Below, in pieces: positions 1 to 11,864 of a stretch of 64,000 bases of DNA (position 1 is its first letter; each line of letters begins with the position of its first letter). The notes under the pieces were generated by a model. It saw nothing but the letters and a program-made list of their open reading frames with translations. It did no database searches and was not told where the DNA came from. The stretch spans positions 12,973,892-13,037,891 of the forward strand of contig JABAKD010000029.1 of assembly GCA_012845835.1 (NCBI GenBank). Direction: 5' to 3'. The position numbers were made by a program, and so were the translations under genes. Source of the stretch: Undaria pinnatifida. Lineage: Eukaryota > Sar > Phaeophyceae > Laminariales > Alariaceae.

Positions 1-1260
1 AAGTTGAAGCCAGCAATATTTCGTTTGCGTTTGCGAGTGTGGACACCGCGTCAAAGTTTATGCCCCATATTGCCGTCCCCCCACCCCCCCCCCAAAAAAA
101 AACCTCCAACGCCCCCTCTTTTCCAACCAGCCGCACGATCGCCTAGACCTAGCACCACGCGTATAACAAGCCCCTACATATCTTTGATCTCACAGCCGAA
201 GTGTATTTGAATATTATTTGTGACCTAAACCTCCTAAAAAACCTCACCCCCCCCCACCCCCACCCCTTCTCGCTCTCCCTTGCTCAAACGCCCCACCTAA
301 TATCGAAATCCGCCAGATTAATAAACACTTCACGCACTGGATATCACCTCATTATCTTTCGAGAGCCATCCATGCCGCTGCTTTCCCCCCCCCCGCCCCG
401 AACGCCCCCTTCTTCCCCACCACCCGCACCATCGCCTAGACCTAGCACCACACGTATAACAAACCCCTCACCTAAAACCCTTCCTCCCCCCCCCCCCCCC
501 GCCCCCACCCCCCACCTCCCCAAACCCCCCCACCCCATCCCAACCCCACCCCCTCGAACACTCCGCCCTCTCTCTACTCACTGATTGTACGACTTACCCC
601 AGGATATACATGATGAACTGATGCATTCTTTCCAAAACCGTCACATTTATCCCCTCAAAGTAATGTATAGTTTCCACGCACAGATTGAGCTGCCCCACAC
701 GCCCCAACCCAACCCCAACCCCCCCCCATGATAAACTGGTGCATTTTTTTTTTTTTTTTCCCAAAACCGTCAGATTTATCCCCTTGAAAGGATTTATAGC
801 TTACACGCACAAATTTCCCGCCCGTCCGCGCCCCCCCCCCTCCCCCCCCCCCCACCTCCAACCCCGCCCCTTTTGATCAAAACCAGGCCCCCACGTCCTT
901 AAAAACTCCGCCCCCCCCCTCACCGGTTATTCTACTTACAGGATTCACTTGATAAACGGATACATTTCCATCCACAGCTGTCAGATTTTGTCCCCCTCGA
1001 AAACGGGTTTTATATAGTTTCCGGGCAGACTGCCTAACATCACCCTGTTGACCCTGATAGCTACACTGTAGTTGCAAGGGGAGTCGCCGAGCTATATCTT
1101 TAATGAGGACACACAACCCGTAATACGCGCGATCGGAGTATCACACACAGCTTGCAAAGATGAGTTTCGACGAAATCTTCCATCTCACAGCTGGAGTGTA
1201 TTTTCATTTTTTATAATATTGCCGGAAGGCAAAACAAGGACGATGACAACAAAACCGCCA
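1..1260 (+). repeat. C-rich fold-back unit (family A), truncated by window start
   Basis: This stretch is a direct copy of the left arm of the large palindrome at 3686-6146. Shared landmarks are the segment reading GATCTCACAGCCGAAGTGTA near 188 (again near 4845 and 5163), several long poly(C) runs, and the family A core at about 1049-1214. The short open frames here are proline- or glycine-rich readings of C/G runs and are not genes. Confidence 0.8.
1049..1214 (+). repeat. Family A core, copy 1
   Basis: About 165 bp running from a GTTGACCCTGATAGC segment to AGCTGGAGTGTATTTT. It contains CACACAGCTTGCAAAGATGA and recurs at 5887-6062, 6063-6137, 6160-6330 (-), 9746-9900, 11093-11260 (-) and 21640-21800. 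Partial copies lie near 25671, 32868, 34050 and 40184. Confidence 0.75.
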
Positions 1261-1685
1261 GCATGCGTGTATTACACCAAAAAAAGTGAAAATAGAATCA
1301 CAGAAAGATACTGCGCACCGAAACAAACAACGAAGTATCACCGCCCCCCCTGTCAATTTCCTATGATACGTACGCGCGAGGCATAAGGCATTTGTGTCGT
1401 ATCTAGTCCACCGTCAACTACACAACAAGCACCACACCGCCAACCCAAAATCGGAACAATAACGGTAAAGCTTCAAAGACGGAGGTGGGGGGACGCACAC
1501 AAACCGGACAACAAACCAACGAGCGGCGAAGGCACGGACCAATAGCAACGGGCAAGATAATATTTCGAATGCAGTACACTACTACTTCGTTCCAACGCAT
1601 ACATAATAAGTACTCGGCGTGCATGTTGTAAGAGGCCTTTATGGCCCTGGATCAGGCAATCGATGAATGTGTTACCCCCGATGCT
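1260..1685. other. No feature recognised
   Basis: Intergenic sequence. The open frames are short and show no codon signal or splice sites that I can support. Confidence 0.5.
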
Positions 1686-1957
1686 TTAGACCCAGGCTAC
1701 GGTAGGGGGGTCCCCTTTTGGGCCTTTTATTTCAGTGGCTAGGGGTCACTCGCGCGAGTAACGCCTTTGTTCGTACGAGATCTTACGTTTTCTTCACGTC
1801 TTACATTGACGAAATCAATCCGCAATGCAAAGGTGATCTAAGCTGCGCCAAAACAAGTGCCTAAACCATCTTCATCCGTGGGGTACAGAGCCACTCGTGT
1901 GAGTGGCTCTAACACACCAGTGAAAATGGGGGTACCCTCCCTACCGTAGCCTTGGTC
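1683..1957. mobile_element. Short TIR element, family D copy 1
   Basis: Termini are inverted: GACCCAGGCTACGGTAGGGG on the left, and the right end reads as GACCAAGGCTACGGTAGGG on the other strand. It has no coding capacity. Near both ends it carries a palindrome of the type CCACTCGCGCGAGTGG (1744-1761 and 1888-1908). I cannot see a convincing target duplication. Confidence 0.7.
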
Positions 1958-1958
1958 G

Positions 1959-2020
1959 CTACTACTACTACTACTACCACTACTACTACTACTACTGCTA
2001 CTGCTACTACTACTATTACT
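1959..2020. repeat. (CTA)n microsatellite
   Basis: An interrupted CTA/CTG trinucleotide run immediately outside the right end of the family D element. Confidence 0.9.
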
Positions 2021-2494
2021 GCCGTTGCTGAGCATAGGCAACATCTTCACGTAATCAAAGGCTTACCCTGGGCTATTATTATTGGTGATGGATCGATGTT
2101 TTACGCCGGCATCATAAAGCCCACGGGCACCTTCACGCACACACACCACACAACAACAAACACGTGTTTGTGCGCTTCTTAGGCCCATTCTGTTTTGCGC
2201 TGGCGTAGAAGATCGCTACCCCACAGCAACTGTTCCTCAACAAGAATGTGTGGTGCACGAGCACGGGTAAATCAATAGCTCCCCAAATAAAAACGGCCCT
2301 CGTAAAGAATGGTTACCGCATTATTATACGTATGATACAAGTACTCACGAGGTGGTAGATGTGTCCGTTATTAACTGGTGGAGGAGATAGACATGTATCT
2401 ATTTTGAAAGTATTTTCGGGACCGACCCCCGGTTTGGGTGGCATGCCCACAGCTTGCCGCTAACACTATTATATGTATATGTATAGTCTACTAC
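2020..2494. other. No feature recognised
   Basis: AT/GC-mixed intergenic sequence without repeats shared elsewhere in the window that I could see. Confidence 0.4.
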
Positions 2495-2615
2495 TGTAGT
2501 GCGTTAGGGGACCGCCGCGTGAGGGGACCGCCAGAGCGTTTATGGGCAGCGGGACCGCCGAGCGAGGGGACCGCCAAGGGATTTTGGGCAGCGGAACCAC
2601 CGAGGGAGGGCTCCT
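2495..2615. mobile_element. Family E element, one-ended copy
   Basis: Begins with TGTAGTGCGTTAGGGG, the exact 16-bp terminus of the complete 92-bp element at 22351-22442. It continues with diverged GAGGGGACCGCC units. No right terminus is present, so it is truncated or rearranged. Confidence 0.6.
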
Positions 2616-2619
2616 CGTT

Positions 2620-3480
2620 CTTCAGCTGATATATCATATGTAAGTACTACAAGTAGTCTATAGTACTATATTATAATAGTACTACGTATTTTTGCTGCAA
2701 TTATTGCTATAGACAGGCAATCTAATAATAATCTAGACTAACGTAATTCGCCGTGATTTTTATTGTTGATGCTAACGCTGCACATCGTTGGACGCAAATG
2801 AATTCACACCGTTGACGTTAATATGTATGTATGTGCTGTACGCCAATGAAGCGTTCGACGTAACACCGACAACAACAACAAGTCGCCTCTGGTATCGCTT
2901 TGATCTCACTCACCAGGCGTATACTCGAACACTAGCACGTGTCTTTCGTCGCGCCCCTCGTCCTGCCTGCCTGGTGGATGGCGTGGTTTTGCCGTCTTGT
3001 GGGGCATAATACGGGGCGAGGACACATCATCACTAGGTCGACGGCTTACTGTTTCTTTCATGAAAAAACATACACAACACACACAGAAGAATATCTTACG
3101 GCTAAGTTGTTTTTTTGCTGTTTGCCTCTTTCTACATACAGCTGATGATGATGCTGTTGTTAGCGTTGTTGTTGGCGTTGTCTTGATTCACCTTTCGCCG
3201 TAAAAGCAAATCCGAAATCACAGGGCAGGCTCCAGTCACTCTAAATTAAAGTGGAAGAACATACACCCAGGAAAAAACTTGTTTGTACAAGAGCCGGCTA
3301 CAAGCCAGCATCCTCTTCCAAGAGGCGCAATAAAACGCCCGCAACCAACAAGAATCTTTCAACAAAAAAAACTCGAAGGGCCGTATCTGCAAAGAAAAAA
3401 AACGCAAGCAGTAGTCAAAATCTAAGACTTTGTGGTATGTATGGATGTTACCGTATTTTTATACGGGAGTGCACAATGGT
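2620..3480. other. No gene recognised
   Basis: Intergenic sequence with A-rich patches near 3250-3420. Several open frames of 60-80 codons exist, but none has splice signals or composition that would support a gene. Confidence 0.4.
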
Positions 3481-3637
3481 GGTCCCTCCATAGTGCCGGT
3501 TGCCGCTACAGTGTCAGAAACACCGGCACTATAGCGGTAATCGGCACTACTCCGCACACTACCAGAACTAGCTTTTCCCATACGTGCCAAGCGATTTCAC
3601 AGGCACTATAGCGGGAAACCGGCACTACAGGGGGACC
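3481..3637. mobile_element. Short TIR element, family F copy 1
   Basis: 157 bp bounded by GGTCCCTCCATAGTGCCGGT on the left and a right end that reads GGTCCCCCTGTAGTGCCGGT on the other strand. The inside also repeats GGCACTATAGCGG. There is no coding capacity. A related copy lies at 57896-58071, and single-ended fragments lie near 25320, 38250 and 44680. Confidence 0.7.
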
Positions 3638-3685
3638 TCTACACTGGAGTACGATGCAGCCCTTCGCGCTTCTCGTACCATGTTG

Positions 3686-6600
3686 CTGATGTATTTGTAG
3701 GACGTATCTCTGACTTAAAATTGACGACCGCAGAGCCCCACATCGACAAGGTAAAATCATAGATAGGCGTGAAATCGTGCATTTATTTGAGACAAAAATA
3801 ATTTGGAAAAGGAAGCACAGGCAGATGTGTTAAAATTGCGGTAAACAACCTTACCAACCCATTACGTAGGGTATTTCGTACATACCGTCTGCATGATCGC
3901 CTCCCAACCTATGCCAAGCGAAGTATTACTAACGAGGTAACGTGATTGAGCGCGTGTATACCAAGTATGACTAACGAGGTAACGTAATTGAGCACATGTA
4001 TTATACCAAGCGTTCCTTTAAAACTGACGATTCGCATCCCTCCCTCTAACGCTCAATGGCGGAGACAGTACAGGGCCACATACATCACCTCGCATGCTGT
4101 ATTTGGTAATACGTATCTCTTTCGTATAATTAGCGATGTCGATAATAATGGTAACCGTATGATGATGGTGATGGTGACAAACAGTGCATGACCACATCAC
4201 CTCGCCTGCTGTATTTGACAATACGTATCTCTTTCTTATAATTAGCCATGTCAGAAAGTAATGGTACCTACAAATATTCTATAAAATATTCTAGCTTTCG
4301 ATCGATGTATCATACAACAACAAATTATGGAGATTTAACACGTTATTTACTACACTTGAACACTGGGTTGCATGCTGCATCTAACATCAAACCTTCTAGA
4401 ATAGTAAACATTACAAGCCAGATGATATAAAGGGATGTCTTACTGCTTCAATCGTCAGGTTTGTCCCCTTTGAGAATTTATAGTTTCCGCGCACATATTG
4501 AAATGTCTCGCCCCCCGCCCCCCCCCCCCCCCCCCCCCCTCCCCTCCCCCTCCACTGACCTCTTTTTCATAACAAACCCCAACCCTTCCCCCCCCCGCCC
4601 CTCCGTCCCCCGATTCCCCCCCCCTTCCGCCTAGTCTGTCCAAACGCCCCACTCACAATCAAAATCGGCCTGAGTAATAAACACCTATACGCAGTTGATA
4701 TCACGTCATTATCTTTCTGACCATCCATGACGTAGTTTTCAATTATATCCCCCCCCCCCCCCTTCCAACGCCCCCTCTTTTCCGACCACCTACACGATCG
4801 CCTAGACCTAGCACCACGCGCATAGCAAGCTGCTACATATCATTGATCTCACAGCCGAAGTGTATTTGAATATTATTTGTGACCTAAACCTCCTGAAAAT
4901 CCCCCCCCCCCCCCCCTCTTGCTCTCCCTTACTCAAACGCCCCACCAAATATCGAAATCCGCCACATTGATTAACACTTCACGCACAAGATATCACCTCA
5001 TTATCTTTTGAGAGCCACCCATGCCGCTGTGTTCCCCCCCCCCCCCCCCCCCCCTCCCCCCCCCCCCCCCCCCCCCCCCGCTCCAACGCCCCCTCTTTCC
5101 CGACCACCTGCACGATCGCCTAGACCTTGCACCACGCGTATAACAAGCTGATACATATCTTTGATCTCACAGCCGAAGTGTATTTGAATATTATTTGTGA
5201 CCTAAACCTCCTGAAAATCCCCCCCCCCCCCTCCCCCCCCCCCTCTTGCTCTCCCTTACTCAAACGCCCCACCAAATATCGAAATCCACGACATTAATAA
5301 ACACTTCACGCACAGGATATCACCTCATTATCTTTCAAGAGCCATCCATGCCGCTGTATCCCCCCCCCCCCCCCCGCCTCGAACGCCCCCTTCTTCCCCA
5401 TCACCCGCACCTTCGCCTAGACCTAGCACCACACGTAAAACAAACCCCTCACCTAAAGCCGTCCCCCCCCCTCCCCGCCCCCACCTCCCACCCTCCCCCC
5501 CCAACCCATCCCAACCCCACCCCCTCGAACACTCCACCCTCTCTTTACTCACTGATTGCACGAATTACCCCAGGATATACATGATAAACTGATGTATTAT
5601 TTCCAAAAATGTCACATTTATCCCCTCAAAATAATGTATAGTTTCCAGGCACATATTGAGCTGCCCCCCAATAATATACTGGTGCCAAAACCGTCAGATT
5701 TATCCCCTCGAAAGGATTCATAGCTTACATGCACAAATTGCCCCTTCCCCCCCCCCCCCCCCGCCCCCCTCCAAACCCGCTCGCTTTTGATCAAAACCAG
5801 GCCCCCCTTTCCCTTCACAGCTGTCAGATTTTGTCCCCCTCAGAAACGGGTTTTAAAGTTTCCGCGCACAGACTGACTAAAATCATCCTGTTGACCCTGA
5901 TAGCTACACTGTAGTTGTAAGGGGAGTCGCCGACCTATATCCTTAATGAGGACACACAACTCGTAATGCGCGCGATCGGAGTATCACACACAGCTTGCAA
6001 AGATGAGTTTCGACGAAATCTTCGATCTCACAGCTGGAGTGTATTTTAATTTTTATAATATATCACACACAGCTTGCAAAGATGAGTTTCGACGAAATCT
6101 TCGATCTCACAGCTGGAGTGTATTTTAATTTTTATTTTTAATTTTATTTTTTTTTAAATAAAAATTAAAATACACTCCAGCTGTGAGATCGAAGATTTCG
6201 TCGAAACTCATCTTTGCAAGCTGTGTGTGATACTCCGATCGCGCGCATTACGAGTTGTGTGTCCTCATTAAGGATATAGGTCGGCGACTCCCCTTACAAC
6301 TACAGTGTAGCTATCAGGGTCAACAGGATGATTTTAGTCAGTCTGTGCGCGGAAACTATAAACCCGTTTCTGAGGGGGACAAAATCTGACAGCTGTGAAG
6401 GGAAATGTATCTTTTTATCAAGTGAATCCTGTAAGTCGAATAACCGGTGAGGGGGGTGGGGCGGAGTTTTGAAGGACGTGGGGGCCTGGTTTTGATCAAA
6501 AGCGAGCGGGTTTGGAGGGGGGGGGGGGGGGGCGGGGGGGGCAGCTCAATATGTGCCTGGAAACTATACATTATTTTGAGGGGATAAATGTGACGGTTTT

Positions 6601-8209
6601 GGAAATAATACATCAGTTTATCATGTATATCCTGGGGTAAGTCGTACAATCAGTGAGTGAAGAGAGGGTGGAGTGTTCGAGGGGGTGGGGTTGGGATGGA
6701 TTGGGGGGGAGGTGGGGGGTGGGGGCGGGGGGGGGGGGGGGGAGGAGGAAGGGCTTTAGGTGAGGGGTTTGTTATACGTGTGGTGCTAGGTCTAGGCGAT
6801 GATGCGGGTGATGGGGAAGAAGGGGGCGTTCGAGGCGGGAGGGGGGGGGGGGGGACACAGCGGCATGGATGGCTCTCGAAAAATAATGAGGTGATATCCT
6901 GTGCGTGAAGTGTTTATTAATGTGGCAGATTTCGATATTTGGTGGGGCGTTTGAGTAAGGGAGAGCAAGAGGGGGGGGGGGAAATTTTTAGGAGGTTTAG
7001 GTCACAAATAATATTCAAATACACTTCGGCTGTGAGATCAAAGATATGTAGCAGCTTATTATACGCGTGGTGCTAGGTCTAGGCGATCGTGCAGGTGGTC
7101 GGAAAAGAGGGGACGTTGGAGGAGGGGGGGGGGGGGGGGGGGGTTGGGGGGAAAATAATTGAAAACTACGTCATGGATGGTCAGAAAGATAATGACGTGA
7201 TATCAACTGCGTATAGGTGTTTATTACTCAGGCCGATTTTGATTGTGAGTGGGGCGTTTGGACAGACTAGGCGGAAGGGGGGGGGAATCGGGGGACGGAG
7301 GGGCGGGGGGGGGAGGGTTGGGGTTTTTTATTAACAAGAGGGGTCAGTGGAGGGGGAGGGGACGGGGGGCGGGGGGGCGGGGGGCGGGACATTTCAATAT
7401 GTGCGCGGAAACTATAAATTCTCAAAGGGGACAAACCTGACGATTGAAGCAGTAAGACATCCCTTTATATCATCTGGCTTGTAATGTTTACTATTCTAGA
7501 AGGTTTGATGTTAGATGCAGCATGCAACCCAGTGTTCAAGTGTAGTAAATAACGTGTTAAATCTCCATAATTTGTTGTTGTATGATACATCGATCGAAAG
7601 CTAGAATATTTTATAGAATATTTGTAGGTACCATTACTTTCTGACATGGCTAATTATAAGAAAGAGATACGTATTGTCAAATACAGCAGGCGAGGTGATG
7701 TGGTCATGCACTGTTTGTCACCATCACCATCATCATACGGTTACCATTATTATCGACATCGCTAATTATACGAAAGAGATACGTATTACCAAATACAGCA
7801 TGCGAGGTGATGTATGTGGCCCTGTACTGTCTCCGCCATTGAGCGTTAGAGGGAGGGATGCGAATCGTCAGTTTTAAAGGAACGCTTGGTATAATACATG
7901 TGCTCAATTACGTTACCTCGTTAGTCATACTTGGTATACACGCGCTCAATCACGTTACCTCGTTAGTAATACTTCGCTTGGCATAGGTTGGGAGGCGATC
8001 ATGCAGACGGTATGTACGAAATACCCTACGTAATGGGTTGGTAAGGTTGTTTACCGCAATTTTAACACATCTGCCTGTGCTTCCTTTTCCAAATTATTTT
8101 TGTCTCAAATAAATGCACGATTTCACGCCTATCTATGATTTTACCTTGTCGATGTGGGGCTCTGCGGTCGTCAATTTTAAGTCAGAGATACGTCCTACAA
8201 ATACATCAG
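3686..8209. repeat. 4.5-kb near-palindrome (fold-back) with C/G-tract arms
   Basis: The left arm (3686-6146) and right arm (6147-8209) are inverted copies. Outer positions pair with a constant sum of 11895 (3686/8209, 4248/7647), and the same ORF readings appear on opposite strands. The inner centre is near 6146.5 in an A/T-rich spacer. The left arm is about 400 bp longer, because of a roughly 318-bp tandem duplication, an extra family A core and longer C runs. Poly(C) runs on the left become poly(G) runs on the right. No protein gene is supported inside. Confidence 0.92.
4783..5418 (+). repeat. Tandem duplication (about 318 bp) inside the left palindrome arm
   Basis: The segment with ACGATCGCCTAGACC and GATCTCACAGCCGAAGTGTA occurs near 4845 and again near 5163 in the same orientation. 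The right arm holds only one counterpart (about 7010-7090). The duplication therefore arose after the palindrome, or was lost from the right arm. Confidence 0.75.
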
Positions 8210-8730
8210 GCGAGGTGGGTATGTGATGTCATATATATGCGATGTCATCACTATTGATCGCGAGGGTGATTTTACTTCGTGAGGTAAATGGTACTGTGTT
8301 TCGTAGAGGTCGTCTCAGGAGGGTATGCGATGGGTCGGCAGTGTGGTTTATTGCAATTTTATCAGGTCTGCCTGTGCTTCCTTTTCAACTTATTATTGTC
8401 TCAAATGTACAATTTCACGTCCATGATTTTTACCGTGCCGCTGTGGGGCTCTGAGGTCGCCAATCGTAAGACAGAGATACATCTTACAAATACAGCAGTT
8501 GAGGTGGGCATGCAACGTCATATATATTATAAAAAATATATGCGATGTCACTACTATTGAACGCGAGGGTGACTTTACTTCGTCAGGCATATGCTACTGC
8601 GTTTCGTAAAGGTTGTCTCACGTGGACATGCGATGTCACCACTATTGAACGCGAGGGTGACTTTGCTTCGTTAGGCACATTCCACTGCGTTTGGAATGGT
8701 AGAGGTTGTCAGGCAATCATGTAAGCGGAT
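8150..8730. repeat. Diverged direct repeats flanking the palindrome
   Basis: Two motifs recur. GTGGGGCTCTG(A/C)GGTCG is near 8153 and 8443. A GCGATGTCA..ACTATTGA.CGCGAGGGTGA segment is near 8239, 8541 and 8629. The array starts inside the outer edge of the right arm and continues beyond it. Confidence 0.7.
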
Positions 8731-8985
8731 GGAGGCACGAAATACCCTGCGTAATAGGTTGGTCGTGTGGTTTACCGCAGTGTTAACATCCCTGTCTGTA
8801 CTTAATTTTCACATTATTATAGACTATATATAGTGTACGCTTATACGTCCTGTTTTCTCCCCACTGTCGTCGAAGATGTTGTAGTCCTGTAGATGTCGCG
8901 TCCATGTCTGGTGCTCTTGTTAGTGGTGTTCATGAAAACATGCCCTAACATGTAGTAGATGATCGCTGAGTGGTGTTCCTTTCCT

Positions 8986-9300
8986 TTACATCAAGCCAGG
9001 TAGCCTATGCGAACGCAAGCGCTTGCTTGAAAAACGACAAATATATATATATATATATGTCAGTCTCGTGCGTCCGAGTCCCCCCGAGTGCATACTCGTA
9101 CAAATTCGTAGGGACTTTTTCTTGTGCACAAATTGAATTGCGGAAAGCGCGAGAGCGTGAGTTAGCAGCACTCGATGGCAAATCGACGAGCAGTGGGGTT
9201 GAAGGCAAGATCGGGGGAGATAAGGGACGACACCTCCTACCTCCTACCTGTGGCCACGGCTTGTCCAGAAGCTGGAGACTAAAAGTGTGAAACAAGAAAA
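8986..9300 (+). mobile_element. tRNA-headed SINE-like retroposon (family G), copy 1
   Basis: A pol III B-box-like motif (CGTCCGAGTCC, about 9071) is followed by GGGACTTTTTCTTGTGCACA and a body ending AGCTGGAGACTAAAAGTGTG with an A-rich tail. An (AT)n run at 9040-9056 interrupts the tRNA-like head. The body recurs at 20850-21100, 44811-44985 and, inverted, at 52295-52520. Confidence 0.6.
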
Positions 9301-9640
9301 AGAAATCTACAACAGAAACATTCTACTACCATACCGGTACTATACCCCCTCACCCTATGAACCCATTGAAGCTGCCATCCATACGCAAGTCCGCCTCACA
9401 AGCAGTTCTTAGTAGGATGCAAAAGCTCACCCTTCATGCTATTCGCCGAACACCTCACGCCGCTTCGCGCTTGTTTGGTGCAAGCAATGTCTGCCTGGTC
9501 GGCGAAAACCCGACATGCTCCGTCCCGACATAGTAGGGATGCGAGGGTCTACGGTCATACCGACTGCGTACGGCCATGTATGTATGAATATCGAGTACAC
9601 ACCCCCCGCTTCCAAACTCCGCCCCCGCTCCCCTTGGAAA
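9300..9640. other. No feature recognised
   Basis: Intergenic sequence. Overlapping short open frames exist on both strands, without splice signals or recognisable protein. Confidence 0.4.
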
Positions 9641-9654
9641 AACCCGCCCTCCAC

Positions 9655-9905
9655 TCACCCGGTCATACGACTACATACAACAGGATATATATACATAATA
9701 AAATGATGCTTTCCACGGCCGTCAGATTGATTGACATCACCACCCTGTTGACGCCGGACCAAGCTAGTTCAAACGGGAGTCATCGGCCTATATCCTTAAT
9801 GATGAGGACAAAAACCCAGTAATACACGCGATCGGAGTATCACGCACAGCTTGAAAAGATAAGCTTCGACGAAATCGTCGATCTCTCAGCTGGAGGACAG
9901 GAGTG
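9655..9905 (+). repeat. Family A copy, diverged
   Basis: Contains CATCACCACCCTGTTGACGC, CGGAGTATCACGCACAGCTT and the core ending CTCTCAGCTGGAGGAC, in the order seen in the left palindrome arm. It lacks the long C runs. Confidence 0.65.
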
Positions 9906-11085
9906 TTTGTGTTATTTTTGTATGCTATAATGCTGTTCAGGATATTTTCTGTGGCGGTCTGAAAGACTGAAAGCAAAATATCGTGAATAATAAAGGGTCG
10001 GAAAACGGAAGAGAAAAGCGAAAAAAAGAGCAAAGTAGCACAACGATGCGAGTGCACAATAACATGAACATATTTGGCATACTACTGAAGAAACACAAAG
10101 AAAGACAGCAGCAACACAAAACCAACAACGCACATGACTCAAACAACAACAATAATAGAGTTTCAACTGTAACGACGACTCCCGAAGTTCAATGTTTCCC
10201 CACAAATCTCAACCTGGCTTGTAGGGGTAGTAGGTGTCCTCGCCTGTCATGCTGTTGTAGTCGAGTATAATAGTGGAGGGATGCCTACCGTACGTAAATC
10301 GCCTCGATGACAACACAACCGGGTCCCCGTGTTGCGTCAAAAAGAAAAGAAGAGTAGAGGCGAGTTGGTAGAGGCCGACTTTTTTTATTTTATATGCCAA
10401 CATGTATGTGAAAATTAATTGCCTTTCCGATGAGGAGAGCGTTTGAGGCTTTTTTACTTTTTGGTTTCGAAAAATAAATAAATCAAACGTCAAAATATTC
10501 TACTTATCATCGGGAATGCTAGTTATTGACAGCAAGCAGCTTTTATCGACGGCGAAACAACAATTGAAATCGGCATTGATGGCAGCGTCGAGAAACCGGT
10601 GATTGATATTCATATTTTTTCTGCGTTTCGAGGGGGGGGAGGGGGACTTTCGCATAATAAATAAATAAAAACCGATTTTCTTGTGTTGTCGGTTTCTTCA
10701 AGTCTGACTGTCAATCCTTATTCCGAGTTTGTGTCGTGCAGTCGATAGCAGCAGCTAGCTGTTGTTGACAACAACAACGGTATTATTGTCGAACACACAA
10801 CTTAACTCGGCAGGAAAGAAGTAAATCACACTCTCATCGGAAAATCCAACTTTCGGTTTACAAAATTAATTGGCAGTTAGTTGTTGTTGAGGACGTAACC
10901 CGCGTTTGTTTGGGAACAAAACACTTGAATTTAGCATTGTGGGATATCGCTTCCCCCGAACATCGAAATGAATTGATGTCAGGGAACTCATATTAATAGC
11001 ACCACCAGGTAGGTACGAACTAACTACATGTCCCCATCCCCCCCCATATATATTTATTTACATGAAACATAAAAAAAATGAAAAA
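9905..11085. other. No feature recognised
   Basis: AT-rich intergenic sequence with CAA-rich patches near 10090-10160 and TTGTTG patches near 10760-10880. No gene or shared repeat can be supported. Confidence 0.4.
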
Positions 11086-11092
11086 ACAGCTG

Positions 11093-11260
11093 GCTGTGAG
11101 ATCAAGGGTTTCGCCGAAGGTCATCTTTGCAATAATAGCCTTGCATGATGCCCCGACCGCGAGCGTTACGTGGTGTGCATGTCCTCACGAAGGACATAGT
11201 AGATAGGTCGGCGACTCCCCTTCCTTAGCATCAGCTGGTGCCAGGGGCGTCTTCCTTACT
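11093..11260 (-). repeat. Family A copy, inverted
   Basis: Reads as the family A core on the minus strand (GGCTGTGAGATCAAGGG, TCATCTTTGCAA, GTCGGCGACTCCCCTT on the plus strand), with substitutions. Confidence 0.65.
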
Positions 11261-11600
11261 ATACAGGTATAGTGTGCAAAGTGTTTGCTCGTATACTTGT
11301 TTGTCATGGTGAAAAGGCTATAACATGCATTATGGTGGCGGAGCGTTCAACAAGCAACCCCATCCATGGCTATCCAAGGCGTGAAACGAACGATATCGCC
11401 AAGCCGTGCAGCACAACAGGGCGCATGCAACGATAGCGGTATAATAGTAATAGCGCTTTTTGGCTAAAAGTTTTCTGGACGACGGAGCTCCGTAACGCCG
11501 TTCCAACTGGAAATCCCGTTAGTATTACAAATTTACTTGAAGTTAGTGTAGGGAGGGACTTTGGGGCTCTAAAATCGTCGGAATTTCATTGTTGTCGAGC
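11260..11600. other. No feature recognised
   Basis: Short intergenic stretch with no gene or repeat that I can support. Confidence 0.4.
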
Positions 11601-11864
11601 GATTCTGCGATGATAGGCCCCCCAAAAAACCAGCGATTTTCTTTAAGGTACGTTTCATGCTCGACACAAGGATGGATACAATTGAACACAACGTATTCAT
11701 ATATTTTTCTTGTTGTATGCAAAGTTCAAAGAAAGGTCTATCGATCGATGGCGTCGGGGTGTCGAGGGACACCGTATTTCTTCTGGAGATACGAACGGGA
11801 GCTGGTTTTGAAACCGGCGATTTCGTTAGAGAAAAGTTGGGGGCGGGGGGCTACCGTAGAACGG
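11599..11864 (+). mobile_element. Short TIR element, family B copy 1
   Basis: Starts GAGCGATTCTGCG..ATAGGCCCCCC and ends GGGGGGCTACCGTAGAACGG. The inside carries the shared family B segments CGACACAAGGA, TCTATCGATCGATG and GACGTCGGGGTGTCGAGGG-like sequence. The flanking 4-mers TGTC and TGTT match at three of four positions. The open frame through it is incidental. Confidence 0.8.

Noticed and set aside
4248..7647. Identical 60-codon frames at 4248-4430 (+) and 7465-7647 (-)
   Set aside because: They are mirror images produced by the palindrome and are AT-rich. Identity reflects recent duplication rather than selection on protein.
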